Assembly (NCBI GenBank): GCA_018266795.1 | Contig: JAFDZV010000036.1 | Coordinates: 207,635-271,634 of the forward strand | Direction: 5' to 3' | Origin: Bacteroidota bacterium | GTDB taxonomy: Bacteria; Bacteroidota; Ignavibacteria; OLB7 | Length of the DNA stretch: 64,000 nucleotides | Part shown: positions 63,703-64,000 of the stretch, piece after piece | Numbering within the stretch: position 1 is the stretch's first letter | Layout of the letters: the number at the start of each line of letters is the position of its first letter | Program-made: the position numbers and the translations under genes | The notes under the pieces: generated by a model | What the model saw: only the letters and a program-made list of their open reading frames with translations | What the model was told of the DNA's origin: nothing | The model's database searches: none

Positions 63703-64000
63703 ATGAAATTGGTTCGGATTCTAGCAGTCGTGACATTGATCGCGTTTATCATGGTAGGAACTGATGCCTCGGCACGGACACGGGCAACGCACAGGAGAAG
63801 CGCTGCCGCTCATATCACCAGCACACATAGTACCAAAGCGGCCAATGCTGATGGCCCGGGATCGGCGCAGAGGAATAAGAAGCGGTGCTGGATAATCCAA
63901 TGCAGTGGGAACACCCCTCTTTGCTACGCTTGGGGCGATGTTATGGGAGGGATATTCACAGCCGAAATGGGAAGGTTTGATCTTGCCCTGTTATGGTGGA
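63703..64000 (+). CDS. Start of a small secreted Cys/Trp-rich protein (truncated by the window edge)
   Basis: ATG 63703 with ggag 8-11 nt upstream; the frame is open to the window end, so at least 99 residues. It begins with a signal peptide (LVRILAVVTLIAFIMVGTDA, then SARTRATHRR). A basic, Ser/Thr-rich stretch follows, then an aromatic and cysteine-containing tail (CWIIQCSGNTPLCYAWGDVM, GGIFTAEMGRFDLALLWW). No family is recognised. It is somewhat less GC-rich than its neighbours. With three cysteines in 15 residues it may form disulfides. The real length and C-terminus are outside the window. Confidence 0.7.
   Translation, partial: MKLVRILAVVTLIAFIMVGTDASARTRATHRRSAAAHITSTHSTKAANADGPGSAQRNKKRCWIIQCSGNTPLCYAWGDVMGGIFTAEMGRFDLALLWW

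Overview
The window is GC-rich, densely packed bacterial chromosome with no phage, insertion sequence, CRISPR array or rRNA. It looks like a GC-rich Bacteroidota relative. Two secreted proteins end in type IX secretion (T9SS) sorting domains, one being a very large gingipain/PorU-type (C25) protease. Many start codons lack a Shine-Dalgarno sequence, and a recurring TAnnTT(T/C)G box resembles the Bacteroidota -7 promoter element. Ignavibacteria or Candidatus Kapabacteria would fit, but that is inference; no taxonomic marker was searched.

Layout. 1-7.6 kb: end of a double-[4Fe-4S] protein, alpha-glucan phosphorylase, a zinc-finger anti-sigma-like protein, a TlpA-type lipoprotein, a SPOUT RNA methyltransferase and a secreted metallophosphoesterase. 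7.8-9.8 kb: ECF sigma factor, small membrane protein and an LTxxQ (CpxP/Spy-like) periplasmic sensor. 10-13.8 kb: ergothioneine operon egtB-egtD-egtA. 13.9-15.4 kb: a second ECF sigma factor translationally coupled to a membrane anti-sigma-like protein. 15.6-31.5 kb: surface and secretion block with a T9SS cargo protein, a double-OmpA protein, an exopolysaccharide export/polymerisation operon (SLBB exporter, Wzz-like, GT4, Wzy/WaaL-like) and the 1987-residue C25 protease. 31.6-34 kb: membrane protein, NUDIX hydrolase and beta-CASP nuclease. 34-45 kb: tRNA-Gly(CCC), GIY-YIG protein, long ThyX, hypothetical protein, BipA/TypA, L,D-transpeptidase, ArsB/SLC13 permease, amidase and YajQ. 45-51.5 kb: ATP-grasp plus YbdK-type ligase pair, C-terminal J-domain protein, FloA, HAD phosphatase and a sugar-nucleotide transferase. 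51.7-56.5 kb: HisA-like barrel lacking catalytic aspartates, SDR, DUF4920, DinB, and a DUF2589 protein paired with a motif-sharing partner. 57-64 kb: propeller LytS-type kinase with LytTR regulator, a noncoding repeat array, an LCP protein and the start of a secreted protein.

The least explained signals are noncoding. First, a 68-bp element occurs in four indel-free copies. Three of them lie 24, 28 and 50 nt upstream of start codons, always in the same orientation relative to the gene; their ends can pair, which suggests a conserved 5' leader element. Second, 7-bp-periodic repeats occur in at least five intergenic regions, one of which folds so that a start codon sits in a stem. Third, a degenerate tandem array lies between the LytTR regulator and the LCP gene. 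Fourth, an 18-bp perfect palindrome lies next to a promoter-like box ahead of the DUF2589 gene pair, which I rate the best candidate here for an undescribed protein system.
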